This document shows, piece after piece, positions 43,431 through 54,565 of a stretch of DNA of 64,000 nt (position 1 is the stretch's first letter; each line of letters opens with the position of its first letter). The stretch comes from Miscanthus floridulus. Taxonomy: Eukaryota > Streptophyta > Magnoliopsida > Poales > Poaceae. The stretch is from contig NC_089593.1 in NCBI RefSeq assembly GCF_019320115.1, positions 32,754,536-32,818,535 of the forward strand, given 5' to 3'. The notes under the pieces are model-generated. The model was not told where the DNA came from. It worked only from the letters and a program-made list of their open reading frames with translations, and did not search any database. A program made the position numbers and the translations under genes.

Positions 43431-44217
43431 GATGTGTCAAGTACTTATTTATAACAATGGAAAATCATAAGTTTAGTGTATGTATAGTGACAGGTTAGTT
43501 GGGGATGACCATACAAACAGAGGATAGCAATTGAGCAGCTTTCTACAATATTAATTATTGAAATGTAAAAAAAATATTGATATTGATGACTGTTGGCTTG
43601 ACATCGCTGCCTTGAATGACAATGACTTAGGGCATGTACAACCCAGAGACAGGGTCGTCTCTAAGATACTAAAATCTGACATAGAGACAATTAAAAAGAC
43701 ATGTCATACAACCCAGAGACGGAGGGTCGTCTACAAGCAGTTTAATGCTTTGCATGGGCTCAAGATCAATCATGAATATCAATTTGTATATGATTGTGTG
43801 GTTGTTTGATGAAAGACAGTTCAAGAATAACTAAGATGGAATGACCAGAAGCATTCAGAAAACTCACTAGTACATACTAACGGGAGACATGCAGTGCACA
43901 CTTCATGTGAAATGAGCACATGCAGAAACTGCAGTCTAACTGAAACTTAAAATTACAGAATCAAAAGTTGACACTACACCATCCATCGAATTATTAGAAA
44001 TTTAACTGACACTGAACAGTACTGAAACTTGACAGTACAGAATCACCACCATTCAGTTTCAGAAATTAAGCAGAAACTGAACACTACTGAAACTTAAAAT
44101 AAACTTAATGATGTCCATCTCATTACACCTTCACGGTGATAGTTCAACTGAACAAAAGGGACTTCAATATAGTAGAATGCAGTCCAGAACATACAAGAAG
44201 AATGCCATCCTGCGCAT

Positions 44218-44648
44218 TGTTATGGTCAGCAAAGTATACCAACACCGCGCAAAGCTAGTGGCTGAAGGTGGACCACGGCAGGAGCGCACCAGCGCGCGGT
44301 CACCACGTCGCGGCGTCCCAGTTTGTTCGCGGCAGCTGAGTCTTCAGAAGTTTGTTTCGCTTTGTTTGTTACCCTCAGAGAGATTAGGGGTTTGTTTAGG
44401 AGTTTGTTTCATTATTCCTTAGAGTGAGGAGAGATTTGTTAGCATTTGGTTATGAGTGTGGAACACTATTCATTAATGAGATTAGCCAGAGATTGAGATT
44501 CATCTCTCTCGCTCCCTGGCACCTCAGCGTTCACACCCTCGTCAACAGCCCTAGCTTTGGCACCGAGCATGGCGCCGCCGCCGGGCGTTCAAGCCTTGCA
44601 CCTCTACGTCCCACTCCTATCACCTTCGTAGCAATCCGCGTTCCAACA
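44218..44648 (+). repeat. 5' LTR of the chromovirus
   Basis: 431 bp from TGTTATGGTCAGC to GTTCCAACA. It matches the 3' LTR block by block once the hAT element is removed, with modest divergence (for example CAGCAAAGTATACCAACACC against CGGCAAAGTATACCAGCGCC), so the insertion is not recent. The 104-residue open frame inside is a chance frame. Confidence 0.93.
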
Positions 44649-44651
44649 ACC

Positions 44652-44662
44652 TGGTATCAGCC
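44652..44662 (+). other. Primer binding site of the chromovirus
   Basis: TGGTATCAGCC, close to the initiator tRNA-Met type site, three bases after the LTR and directly abutting the gag start codon at 44663. Confidence 0.8.
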
Positions 44663-47600
44663 ATGTCTGGTTCTGGAGCTTCCGCCGCCGCCGCCGCTGT
44701 TCCCACCACCGCACCAACCACCACCATGCCAACCCCTGCAGTTACCAGCGCCGCCATTGTGTTCACCACACCACTTCCCCTGCCACAACTCACCGCCATT
44801 CCCACTGACGCCCTCAATGCGCTGACCGCCGCCATCTACGGGCTGCAGCGGCAGGTGGGGGACCTCACCACGCGAATGGCGGCCATCGATGGGCGTCCCA
44901 CATCATCGGCACCGCCGTTCGTGCAGTACGGACTTCCGGGCTACGGGGGCCTCCCCCAACTTCCGGCCTCGGGCCTTGTCATTTCGGAGCTGTCCTTCGC
45001 ACCGCCGATCATGCCTTCCCTTTCCGCAGTCGCGCCGTCCATGCCAGCATCCGCGCCAGCTGACGTAGCCCTCTATGGGCATGCCCATTACCCACGTCAT
45101 TTCCCCACCTTCACCATCACCCGTGCCATCTTTTTCGTCCATCGTCAACATCCCCAACGCCCCGTCGTCGGCTGCGATGCATGTGCCTCCTCCCCTGCCG
45201 CATGAACCACCGGAAGCTGGGGCCGCCGGTGTTCCCCGCTACCATAAGCTATCCTTTCTGACTTACGACGGCAAGGAGGATCCGTTGGGCTGGCTCAATC
45301 GCTACGAGCGCTTTTTCCATGCCCAGCTCACTCGCGAGGTCGACAAGGTTTGGCTCGTCTCGTTCCATCTCACTAGCACTGCGCAGCAATGGTACTACGT
45401 GCTCGAACGCGACGTCGGCGTGCTGTCGTGGGATGAGTTCAAGCAGCTATGCCACCCGCGTTTTGGGCCGCCGCTGAGCACCAATCACCTGGCGGATTTG
45501 GCGCGTCTGCCATTCACGTTGTTGTTGGATGTCTACTTGGATGCGTTCCAAGCCAGGATGGCGCACGCCGGCCGCCTTACGCCTTACCGGCAGGCGCAAC
45601 TCTTCACGGGCGGCTTGCCGGACCATATCCGAGTCGATGTCGAGCTCTATGACCCGCAAGATTTGCAGCGCGCCATGCGGCTTGCGCGCGCGTACGAGCG
45701 CCGCAACACGGCGCCCTCCTCGCCCTGCCTGCTCCGCCTACCAGATCGGCTTGCCGCGCCCCCAGTGCCCTTTTCGCACCATCAGTTGCAGCCGGCACAT
45801 AAGGGACGGCACCAGCTTCGTCTTTGGCTCCTCCTCGACCTTCAAGCGCCTGACGTCGGAGGAGATGGCCGAGCGCCGGAAGCAGGGCCTCTGCTACAAT
45901 TGTGATGAGCCATACGTCCGCGTCCACAAGTGCTCCCGACTCTTCTTTCTTGAGGTCTCGCACTATATCGTGGAAGAGCCGAAGGATCCCGTGGAGGAGC
46001 CGTCCATCGAACCGGCGTCGTTCAACCCCGAAGCCCCGATGATCTTGCTCAACGTCATCACGGGTATTCGCACAGAGGATGCTATGCAACTGTACATCAC
46101 CATCGGCAACGAGCAATTTGTCGCCCTACTTGACTCTGGGTCCACGCACAATTTTGTCTACGGCGACGTCACACGCCGAGTCAGGCTCCAGTTCTAGCTG
46201 TGCCCGGGCGCGGGGGTCATCGTGGCCAATGGTGACCACGTGGCTTGCCGCGGCCTCACCCGCGATGTCGAAATCCGCATCGCCGACGAGACATTCACCA
46301 TCAACTGTTACTCCATCCCGATCGACAGCTACAACATGGTCTTGGGTGTCACCTTCCTCCGCACGCTCGGGCCCATACTGTGGGACTTTGACGACCTTTG
46401 CATGGCGTTCTGGTACGAAGGACGCTGGGTGTTTTGGCGAGGCATCGGCTCCACGCGCCATGACGTTCAGTCTACACAGCGCCTCCATGCCATCCTCAAT
46501 AATGGGCTGGCCCTGCTAGACCGCCTGCTCCAATCGTTCGACGACGTCTTCGCCGAGCCACGGGGCTTGCCACCCGCCCATGCCTGCGACCATCGGATCC
46601 ATCTCCAGCCCAACACCGTGCCAGTAGCAGTCTGGCCGTATCGGTATCCACAGCTCCAGAAGGATGAACTAGCCGGTACTCCTTGTCAAGAGGCCGGATG
46701 CTTCGTGACGCTTTTGCGTCGATTATCACGCCCTGAACGAGCACACAGCCAAGGATAAGTTTCCCATCCGTGTGGTGGAGGAGCTCTTGGATGAACTCAA
46801 GGGCGCCCACTTCTTCACCAAGTTGGATCTACGTTCGGGCTACCATCAAGTCCGGATGCACCCAGCCGACATAGAGAAGACGGCCTTCCGCACTCATCAT
46901 GGCCACTTCGAAATTTTGGTCATGCCGTTCGGCCTCATGAACACGCCGACAACATTCCAGAGCCTCATGAACACCGTGCTCCAGCCCTTCCTCCATAAGT
47001 TTGTCTTGGTTTTCTTCGATGACATCCTAATCTACAGCCCGTCGTGGACGACACATCTCTAACATGTCAAAGCAGTCCTCACGGCGCTGCCTAAACACTA
47101 GTTGTGCTCAAGCACAGCAAGTGTTCGTTTGCGTCGTCATCCATGGCCTATCTTGGTCACATCATCTTGACGAACGGCGGGGCGATGGACCCAGACAAGG
47201 TGAACGTGGTGATGTCCTGGCCGCCGCCACGCTCAGTGCGGGGTCTCCGTGGCTTCCTCGGCTTGGTGGGGTACTACTGCCTATTCATCAAGGACTTCGG
47301 CGCCATCGCTACACCCCTCACGCAGCTCCTGCGAAAGGACTCATTCCTGTGGTCCGAGGCAGCCGTGGCCGTGTTCGCCTCCCTTAAACAGGCGCTGTTC
47401 GCGGCCCCTGTCCTCCAACTGTCGGACTTTGAGCAGTTGTTTGTCGTAGACTGTGACACATCTGGCTCCTGCTTCGGCGCGGTCGTCCACCAGGGCACCG
47501 GCGCGATCGCATTCTTTAGTCGTCCGTTCTCGCCATGCCACATGAAGCTGGCCGCTTATGAACGAGAGCTAATCGGCTTGGAGCAAGCGGTCCGCCATTG

Positions 47601-49240
47601 GCGACCGTATCTATGGGGCAGGTGTTTCGTGGTGCGCACCGACCACTATGCGCTCCAGTTCCTGCTCCATCAACGCCTGTCCACACTGCCGCAACATCAA
47701 TGGGTAAGCAAATTGTTTGGCTATGACTTCGCTGTCAAATTCTGGCCGGGGTGCCTCAACATTGCCATGGACGCCTTGTCGCGCCAGGACGAGACCGACG
47801 ATCGCCTCAATGCCATGTCCGGCCTGGGCATCGACCTCTTCACCACCCTATGCTGTGAGCTCAACGACAACGCCGACCTACGCGCCCTCCAGGACTCAGT
47901 CGTCACTAAGCGGGGCGCACCTTGACGCGTTGTGGATGGTCTCATCCTCCATGACGCCCGCGTCTTCATCCCGGCGGTGTCCGCAACGTTGCCTGCTGTC
48001 CTCGAGCTCGTCCACTCCGTCGGCCATGAGGGCTTCCAGAAAACTCTACATCGACTACGCACCGAGTTCTTCGTCGAGTAGGATCGTGCACTGGTTTGTG
48101 ACTTTGTGCGCGCGTGCGCCATGTGCCAAAGGAACAAGGTGGAATCCCTTCAGCCGGTGGGTTTGCTGCAACCCCTGAAGGTGCCTTCACATGTGTTGTC
48201 TGATATTTCCCTTGACTTCATTGAGGGCTTAACCGCGTCCATGGCAAGAGTGTCATCTTGACCGTGGTGGATCGCTTCTCCAAGAATGCCCACTTCATCA
48301 CGTTGAGCCATCCCTACACCACCTCCACGGTTGCCAAGGCATTCTTCAAAGCCATCGTTCGCCTGCACGGGTTCCCTAACTCTATCATCAGTGACCGGGA
48401 CCCCGTGTTCACCGGCAACGTGTGGCGTGATCTGTTCAAGCTCGCAGGCGTCAAGCTCTGCCTCAGCATGGCCTTCTATCCCCAGACGAACGAACGACCA
48501 GTCGGAGGCGGTGAACAAGACCATTGCCATGTACCTCCGCTGCATCACCGGTGATCGCCCCCACGCGTGGCTTGAGTGACTGGCCTGGGTGGAGTATTGT
48601 TACAACACATCATACCAGTCCGCCCTGCGCACCACTCGGTTCCAAGTGGTGGACGGCTGGCCTCCACCGGCCTTGATTCCCTACACTGCAGGTTTGGCTC
48701 GTACATACACCGTGGACGCTTTGCTCTAGGATCGTGACGTGTTCCTCGCTGACGTCCGGGAGCGTCTTCTTTAGGCTTAGGAATATGCGAAGCGCTACTA
48801 CGACGACCACCATCGCCCGCTAGAGTTCGCTGTTGGCGATTGGGTATGGCTGCGCGTCCTTCACCGTCCAGTTCAGTCGCTGCTGCCTGGACCGCGGGGC
48901 AAGCTGAGCCCGCAGTTCGCCGGGCCGTTCCAGATCACTGAGCGCATCGGCGATGTCGCGTACCGCCTGTCGCTTCCGGAGGGTGCGCGCATCCACGAAG
49001 TCTTCCACATTGGAGTCCTCAAGCCGTTCCGGGGCACCCCACTGACTACGCCTCTGGCATTACCTCCACTGCACCACGGTTGTCGCCTCCAGCAGCCGGA
49101 GTGTGCTTTGCGGGCTTAGCTTCATCGTGGCAATTGGCATGTCCTCGTCCAGTGGGCAGGCCTTCCGAAAGCAGAGGCCACATGGGAGCTGCTTGAAGAT
49201 CTTCGCGCAGAGTTCCCCTCCTTCCAGCTCGAGGACGAGC
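44663..49240 (+). pseudogene. Chromovirus gag-pol polyprotein, broken
   Basis: Gag starts at ATG 44663 with an Ala/Pro/Thr-rich head. A frameshift near 45110 leads to the capsid part (GWLNRYERFFHAQLTREVDK, then WYYVLERDVGVLSWDEFKQL), and another near 45780 to the zinc-knuckle-like CYNCDEPYVRVHKC and the protease site LLDSGSTHNFV (46132). A deletion near 46690 removes the first part of RT. The RT core is at 46772-47062 ([20 protein letters not shown] and FFDDILIYS). RNase H (VDCDTSGSCFGAVV) spans 47449-47690, and integrase about 48180-48550 (VDRFSKNAHF and SDRDPVFTGNVW). The chromodomain, WHVLVQWAGLPKAEATWELL, is near 49130. Stops include 46195, 47060, 48577, 48727, 48772, 48778 and 49117. Confidence 0.9.
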
Positions 49241-49249
49241 TGTTCGTCG

Positions 49250-49260
49250 AGGGGGGGAGT
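49250..49260 (+). other. Polypurine tract of the chromovirus
   Basis: AGGGGGGGAGT, two bases before the 3' LTR start at 49263. Confidence 0.85.
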
Positions 49261-49262
49261 GA

Positions 49263-50295
49263 TGTTATGGTCGGCAAAGTATACCAGCGCCACGACAAAG
49301 CTAGTGGCTGAAGGCGGACCGTGGCAGGAGAGCACCAGCGCGCAGTCACCACGTCGCGGCGTCCCAGTTTGTTCACGGCAACCGAGTCTTCAGAAGTTTG
49401 TTTGGTTTGGTTTGTTACCCTCAGAGAGATTAGGAGTTTGTTTAGGAGTTTGTTTCATTATTCCTTAGAGTGAGGAGAGATTTGTTAGCATTTGGTTATG
49501 AGTGTGGAACACTATTCATTAATGAGATTAGCCAGAGATTGAGATTTATCTCTCTCGCTCCCTGGCGCCCCAGCGCTCACACCCTCGTCCACAGTAGGCC
49601 CGTCCCGGGGAAATCCGAGGCCTTGTACGAAACTAAAAATTGAGGCCTACTAGCTTGAGAAAAGATCAAAACCCATTACGCTTTTCCGAACCCGATTCAA
49701 ATTTTCTAGACCTATTTGCAGACGACATGGCTTCAATATTTGAACACTATTGTAGTAGGTGTCTAGATGAAAAGAACAAAATTTAAAGATCGACCCACTA
49801 CTCGCTATATAGTTTGTTGTGATTGTGAATGAATTGAAAAAAAATACGAATGATTACTATTTACCTTTAGGGCCTCAGCGCCTCGCCTCGCCTCGCCGCT
49901 GTCAGGTCAGTTCAGCACGCTCGACGCGATACGCGGCCGATAGGGCGTCAGGGCGATAGGAGACGTCAAGTCGAGACTTGGGATCGCAGCAATCGGGAGA
50001 CAAAACGACCGTCCGTCTAGCGGCCAGGAAATCATTTTTCTATTGGGCTAATAGGCTTGCTAATGGGCGATGTTGCTATTGGGCCAAGGCTTCTATGCTT
50101 ACTGCTTAGCTGTATGGGTAATGAACTATATATTTGGAGGCCTGTGGGAATTGGAGGCCTTGCGCCGTCGCACATGCTGCACGCCCCCAGGGACGGCCCT
50201 GTCCACAGCCCTAGCTTCGGCGTCGAGCACGGCGCCGCCGCCTTGCCCCTCCACGTCCCACTCCTATCACCTTCGTAGCAATCAGCGTTCCAACA
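49263..50295 (+). repeat. 3' LTR of the chromovirus, split by a hAT element
   Basis: The LTR runs 49263-49594 and resumes after the hAT element and its duplicated target at 50209-50295. Joined, the two parts give about 419 bp and match the 5' LTR through to TTCCAACA. Confidence 0.93.
49595..50200. mobile_element. hAT-type non-autonomous element
   Basis: The 606 bp element has ends TAGGCCCGTCCCGGGG and CCCCCAGGGACGGCCCT (imperfect inverses) and a perfect 8 bp target duplication GTCCACAG (49587-49594 and 50201-50208). The interior carries GAGGCCT-type words and no transposase. It is the youngest layer of this nest. Confidence 0.92.
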
Positions 50296-51046
50296 TGCAT
50301 AGAGAAGCTATTTTAGTCTAACACATTCAGAGAAGCTCTAACACATTCTCTCTCTTTTTTTTTGCAATATTGGTCGCTTTGGCATCTCTTCTTCAGTTTG
50401 ATCATTTTCTTCATTATCTCCTATATGGTAAATGATTTCCTTTTTCGTGCATTCCTTAGCTCCCTCATTGTACCAATGCAGTTTCAGTTCACACAAAGAT
50501 TCAGATAACTGAAACACACTATAACACTGTAAGTGAAACTGGGCAGCTAATTGAAACTCTATAGGTGGCGATGCACACTCTATTCTTGGCCAATAAAAAG
50601 TGCTCACTTCAGTACCTTACATGATCGACATAATTAATCCAAATAACATAAAAAGCTTTAATTTGCAAGACCATAAGAAACCTAAAAATTGGCAAACAAC
50701 AGTAAGGTTCATAGGCTGTAGCACTTAGATTGATTATTGAATATCCCATACTAGTGCTGCAGTTCACACTTACTGGTGCTGCAGTTACTAATGGAAGACA
50801 TGCAGTTTGTTATAAAAAAACGGCAGTGGAATAAACAAACATGTGAAACCAGCACGTGCAGATACCGGCATATGGCAGTGAAATCAGCACACCATCATTC
50901 AGAAAATTTTCAGGACATTCAGAAACTTAAACTGAACAAAAATACAGAAATATCACCACCATCCATCCAATTTAATTGAACAAAGTCTAAATGAAACTTA
51001 ACAGTACAGAAATATCACCACCATCCATCCAATTTAATTGAACAAA
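50296..51046. repeat. Inner part of the PIF/Harbinger element with 42 bp direct repeat
   Basis: TACAGAAATATCACCACCAT begins a perfect 42 bp repeat at 50943-50984 and 51005-51046. Related words occur left of the chromovirus at 43980-44100. No gene is visible. Confidence 0.75.
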
Positions 51047-51419
51047 AGGACTCCGGCGCTCAAGGCCTCCGGCGGGGCGCTCGTGGCCACGGCCGCGGTC
51101 ACCATGGCCGCCGTCAACAGGGTCCAGCCATCGCAGCGCAACGCCACAACCGCAATAGCACCTTCCCGCGCGCGCCCAAACGACAACCGCGCGCGTGAGC
51201 GCCCGGGATCCGCGCAGCGACGAGTTGAGGAGGCGGGCCGTACATCGCTGCTGGAGCCGTCTTCTCCGCCTCGGAGCACGGGACATTCCTTGCGTCGAAG
51301 AGACGGGGTTACGGGACCCGTCGTACATGCCCTTAGGAGCAGGATAGCATGCTGCAAAAACAACGTGATTGAATATATGCATATGAAAATATGATATCAT
51401 TCATATCTCTAAAACAGAC

Positions 51420-52130
51420 CATTGCATCTAGGAAACTAGTAGCAAGTCCAAACAAATGTGCAGCCTATAAGACTAGTACGAACCATAAGCCCATGAGGCA
51501 AATAGAAGGAATCTGGATAGAGCTGATGAGTAACATCACTTCTTTCCAACTTTCATTAATATCGATTTCATCCACATATCCACTGAAAGCGGCAACAGCA
51601 CTGCAAACTTATTATCATCAGAAGATAAGATCTTAGAAGCACCCAACACTGAATCTGGTAGCTATTGGAGCCCAGCAAGGATTTCTTCAGAGATCCCTTT
51701 GTTCGAACCCAGCTCATGCCCACCCATGCCTTCACAGATTCAGTGTGCATCGTCTGAAGAGAAGGATAAAATAAAAGTACTAATCTATGAAGAGCTCATG
51801 CCCACCCATGTCAAATATATATTGAATAATGTTTGAAAAGCTCTTCATTCTCTTCCTTTTATCCCTAGCATCGTCTTAATTTGTGCATGAGCACGCATCA
51901 GAAGGTTCATCCGCCATGTAAAGGCTGCAAAAGAAGTAATCTAAGTAAACATTTGACAGATCATGTTCATTCTAACCTACTCATTTATGGAAGAATTGAG
52001 CACTGCATAAACGCCGAATACCCAGAGCATCAGTACAATAACCATGAGATAGAAAAGGTAGCCGACTATACAGGATCAACCATGTCTGGCATATCGGCAA
52101 GGTTCGTGCTACTCAGGTATCTGTATGTAA
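51420..52130 (+). repeat. Distal 3' flank of the second RLP copy
   Basis: This stretch matches 36010-36815 downstream of the intact RLP (AACCATAAG-CCATG, AGCACCCAACACTGAATCTG, GCCCAGCAAGGATTTCTTCA, CTATACAGGATCA, CAAGGTTCGTGCTACTCAG). Homology stops at the insertion that begins at 52131 and resumes at 54502. Confidence 0.85.
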
Positions 52131-52131
52131 G

Positions 52132-53889
52132 ACTAGGTAGCGTGTCCGTGCGTTGCTACGGGACAACTAAATTTTTTGTACTAAAAACACACTGATCGTA
52201 CGATAAGATAACAATACTGTTAAATTAAATATCGACGTTAAAGTGACATTTAATTCAAAAAGCAAAGTTCGTGAAATTAACACAATCACGGAGAGCGCGG
52301 CATCGTAGGCTCACAAACTCTACTGTATAGACTTTTTCGTGATATGGCTAAGATAATATTTTATATCGGCAGAAAGAATTCTCCGATATCCATTTCTTTC
52401 ATGTGCCAATAAATCCATGAATAAGTTCCGCTGCATCTCCATATAATCCTGTACACACAGGTTCGAGTATATATGTAAATATTAGTGGCTGTCACATGGA
52501 TAATACTGCGTGTCTTAAAAAATCTCTCATAAAATTTTAAAACAAAGTATGTTATACTCACCGTATAAATATGTGTGGCTTTAGGACTATTCCACACAGA
52601 CATATATTGTAGAATAAGGTATTCACTTGAGTGTCTATTCCAAGATGTTGAATTAGGTGTTGTAATTCTTAATTTCGACATATTTTTCAGGTCAAGGCAA
52701 CCAATTGTGACATTTTTGTTAGTGGTGCATAATTTTATGGTGCACCTCTTGACTATCTGAGTAAGAACAAGTTAGCACTGCAAAAGGCTCAAAAAAACTG
52801 CTGAGAAGGCTAAGGTTGAGTTTTCCTCCATTATGCATACTAAAACCTATGTCCCCGTTTATCATTGCCGATGCTTTTGATGCAAAGCAATTCAATATTA
52901 CCATGATCAGATATAAGTTTGAGTCTCTTGTGAGCAATTTCATAGAGGGACTCTCATCCTTTATGTGATCTGTCTCAATGATATTGGCAGGACGATGGAC
53001 CCATGTTAGAATATCGCACCAAAAAGTGTCCACGATTTATTTCCCATGAATATACGCGGGTACTATGATAACACTAACTACACCAAATGAAAGATTAGAG
53101 AGGATTTGCCTCCAGAAGGATTTATTTATTAAGTTATTTGGACTCTACAAGTAGTTTTGAAATATCTATTTGCATGTCTTACCTCGTATCCTAATTCAAA
53201 ATTTTGTAGTTTAATTAGAATATTTAGGTGATTGTATATATATAATATTCAATACAAGAATAATCTATGCATAATTTTTTTGAAAGATTTCTACAGTGTA
53301 AAGACATCTTCGTTTTTCATGCATACCCGTGCTAACGCTACGGTAAAAACAAAAGGACAATATATCAATTAAAAAATAAAAACAAAACTCATACTCAAAG
53401 TCAAAGAGATAAATTATGGATGCTTAAATTTTGTCATCCATTATCTACCGGCGTGTCTATAAAATAGACTGAATAAACAATTAAACATAGATAGAAAACT
53501 AAATTAATGAAAGGATCATTGCAAGACATCGATCATCCCATAACTTCGGACAATATCGCAAAGCTACTAAAAACTGTAACCGTGCCTTCACCTCAAACAT
53601 TGTCCAGATAAATGGATTACAATTAAAGAAATGGATGTCGGAGATTTCTTCCTGTCAATATAAAACATTATCTTAGCCGCATCACGGAAATGTCTATAAA
53701 GTAGAGTTTGTGAGTCTGCGACGTTGCGCACTCCACGACTGTGTTAAATTCATAAACTTTGCTTTTTTGGATTAAATGTCACTTTAACGTTGATATTTTT
53801 TACGGTATTGTTATCTTATCGTGCGATCCGTGTGTTTTTAGTATAAATTGTTAGTTATCCCGTAGCAATGTACGGGCATGCTACCTAGT
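52132..53889. mobile_element. DNA element with about 265 bp terminal inverted repeats
   Basis: 52132-52400 and 53620-53889 are inverse copies with many small differences. The outer ends are ACTAGGTAGCGTGTCCGTGC and GTACGGGCATGCTACCTAGT, and both sides carry GTTGCTACGGGA-type words, which recur in grass genomes. Long inverted repeats suggest a Mutator-like or foldback element, but I found no 9 bp target duplication. Comparison with the first RLP flank shows that the whole inserted stretch is longer (52131-54501) and bounded by ATGTAA on both sides. Confidence 0.75.
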
Positions 53890-54501
53890 TTAATCCAAAA
53901 AGAAATGGTGTTTGGTGTCTACTGTCGCGATGGGCCATGGATTGGGAAACGGGGATATGGGGAAATGATTCAAAATGAACGGACCCAAGGACAAGTTCAG
54001 CAAGAAACAACAAGTGAGGGCGATGGAACACATGAGCGTGAAACCAAATGAAAGAAGGAAAAAGCTATCCCTTTTCCAAATACAAAGAGGGGAAATAATT
54101 AAATGTAGGCAGATTTGGCAAGGTTCTCAGAAATGCAAAGATGTTTTTTTTTGTCTTAATTCTCTTTCCTTCTGTGTTAATTCTCTTTCCTTTTCCTCGT
54201 TGCCATGTATGCTGGTGCATGCAAACATGCAATGTGTATATAGATAGCACAATAATTTTCTACTTCCTATTTTACCGTGATTCCTCTATCACATGACAGG
54301 CAATATTCAATCAAGGAGAATGACACGATCAATTAGTAATTAAGATTAACCTGTAATCAATGTGTATGCGGGAGATGTCGTGGGATCGCAGGCGTGGGCA
54401 GACGGACGGACCAAAATAAATGTCGCACCAAAAAATATCCATACTTTGTTCTTTTTAGTTGTATGAGATTTCTAGGGGTTTTTGTTTTTGTGTGTGAGGG
54501 A
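53890..54501. other. Remainder of the insertion in the RLP flank
   Basis: This stretch is absent from the paralogous flank at 36815. It contains GTCGCACCAAAAAATATCCA, echoing ATCGCACCAAAAAGTGTCCA at 53010 inside the long-TIR element, so it may be part of the same or a related element. No gene is seen; the 90-residue frame at 53975-54247 is low in confidence. Confidence 0.4.
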
Positions 54502-54565
54502 ATGTAAAATTTCTACTTGCTATGATAATAGCAGAAAGGACTAACGCAGGTGATGTATAATGGAC
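54502..54565 (+). repeat. Last piece of the second RLP flank
   Basis: ATGTAA-TTCTACTTGCTATGATAATAGCAGAAA matches the sequence after the insertion point in the first copy (36810-36870). It closes the reconstruction of the second RLP unit. Confidence 0.75.

Larger units (their letters stand above)
44218..50295 (+). mobile_element. Full-length chromovirus (Ty3/gypsy), probably Reina-like
   Basis: The element has LTRs at 44218-44648 and 49263-50295 (the latter enlarged by a hAT insertion), each starting TGTTATGGTC and ending TTCCAACA. A primer site, gag-pol and a purine tract lie between them. The target duplication is CGCAT on the left (44213-44217) and TGCAT on the right (50296-50300), one mismatch. 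The short LTR of about 430 bp, about 5.4 kb net length and an integrase C-terminal chromodomain suggest the Reina clade. Stops and deletions in pol make it non-autonomous. Confidence 0.93.
43630..51332. mobile_element. PIF/Harbinger-type element split by a chromovirus
   Basis: The left end GGGCATGTACAACCC and the right end GGGACCCGTCGTACATGCCC are imperfect inverses, flanked on both sides by TTA (43627-43629 and 51333-51335), the PIF/Harbinger target duplication. Without the 6.1 kb chromovirus inside, it is about 1.6 kb. Its own DNA holds CAGTACAGAAATATCACCAC-like words near both inner sides and a GC-rich island at 51047-51320. No transposase is recognisable; the long frames in the GC-rich island on both strands look composition-driven. 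Confidence 0.75.

Noticed and set aside
44424..44825. 133-residue frame across the 5' LTR end of the chromovirus
   Set aside because: It runs through the LTR and primer site in a different register from gag and ends in a low-complexity Pro/Leu stretch.
50987..51400. 137-residue Arg/Gly-rich minus-strand frame and partners
   Set aside because: The GC-rich island gives open frames on both strands; no transposase or host domain is seen.
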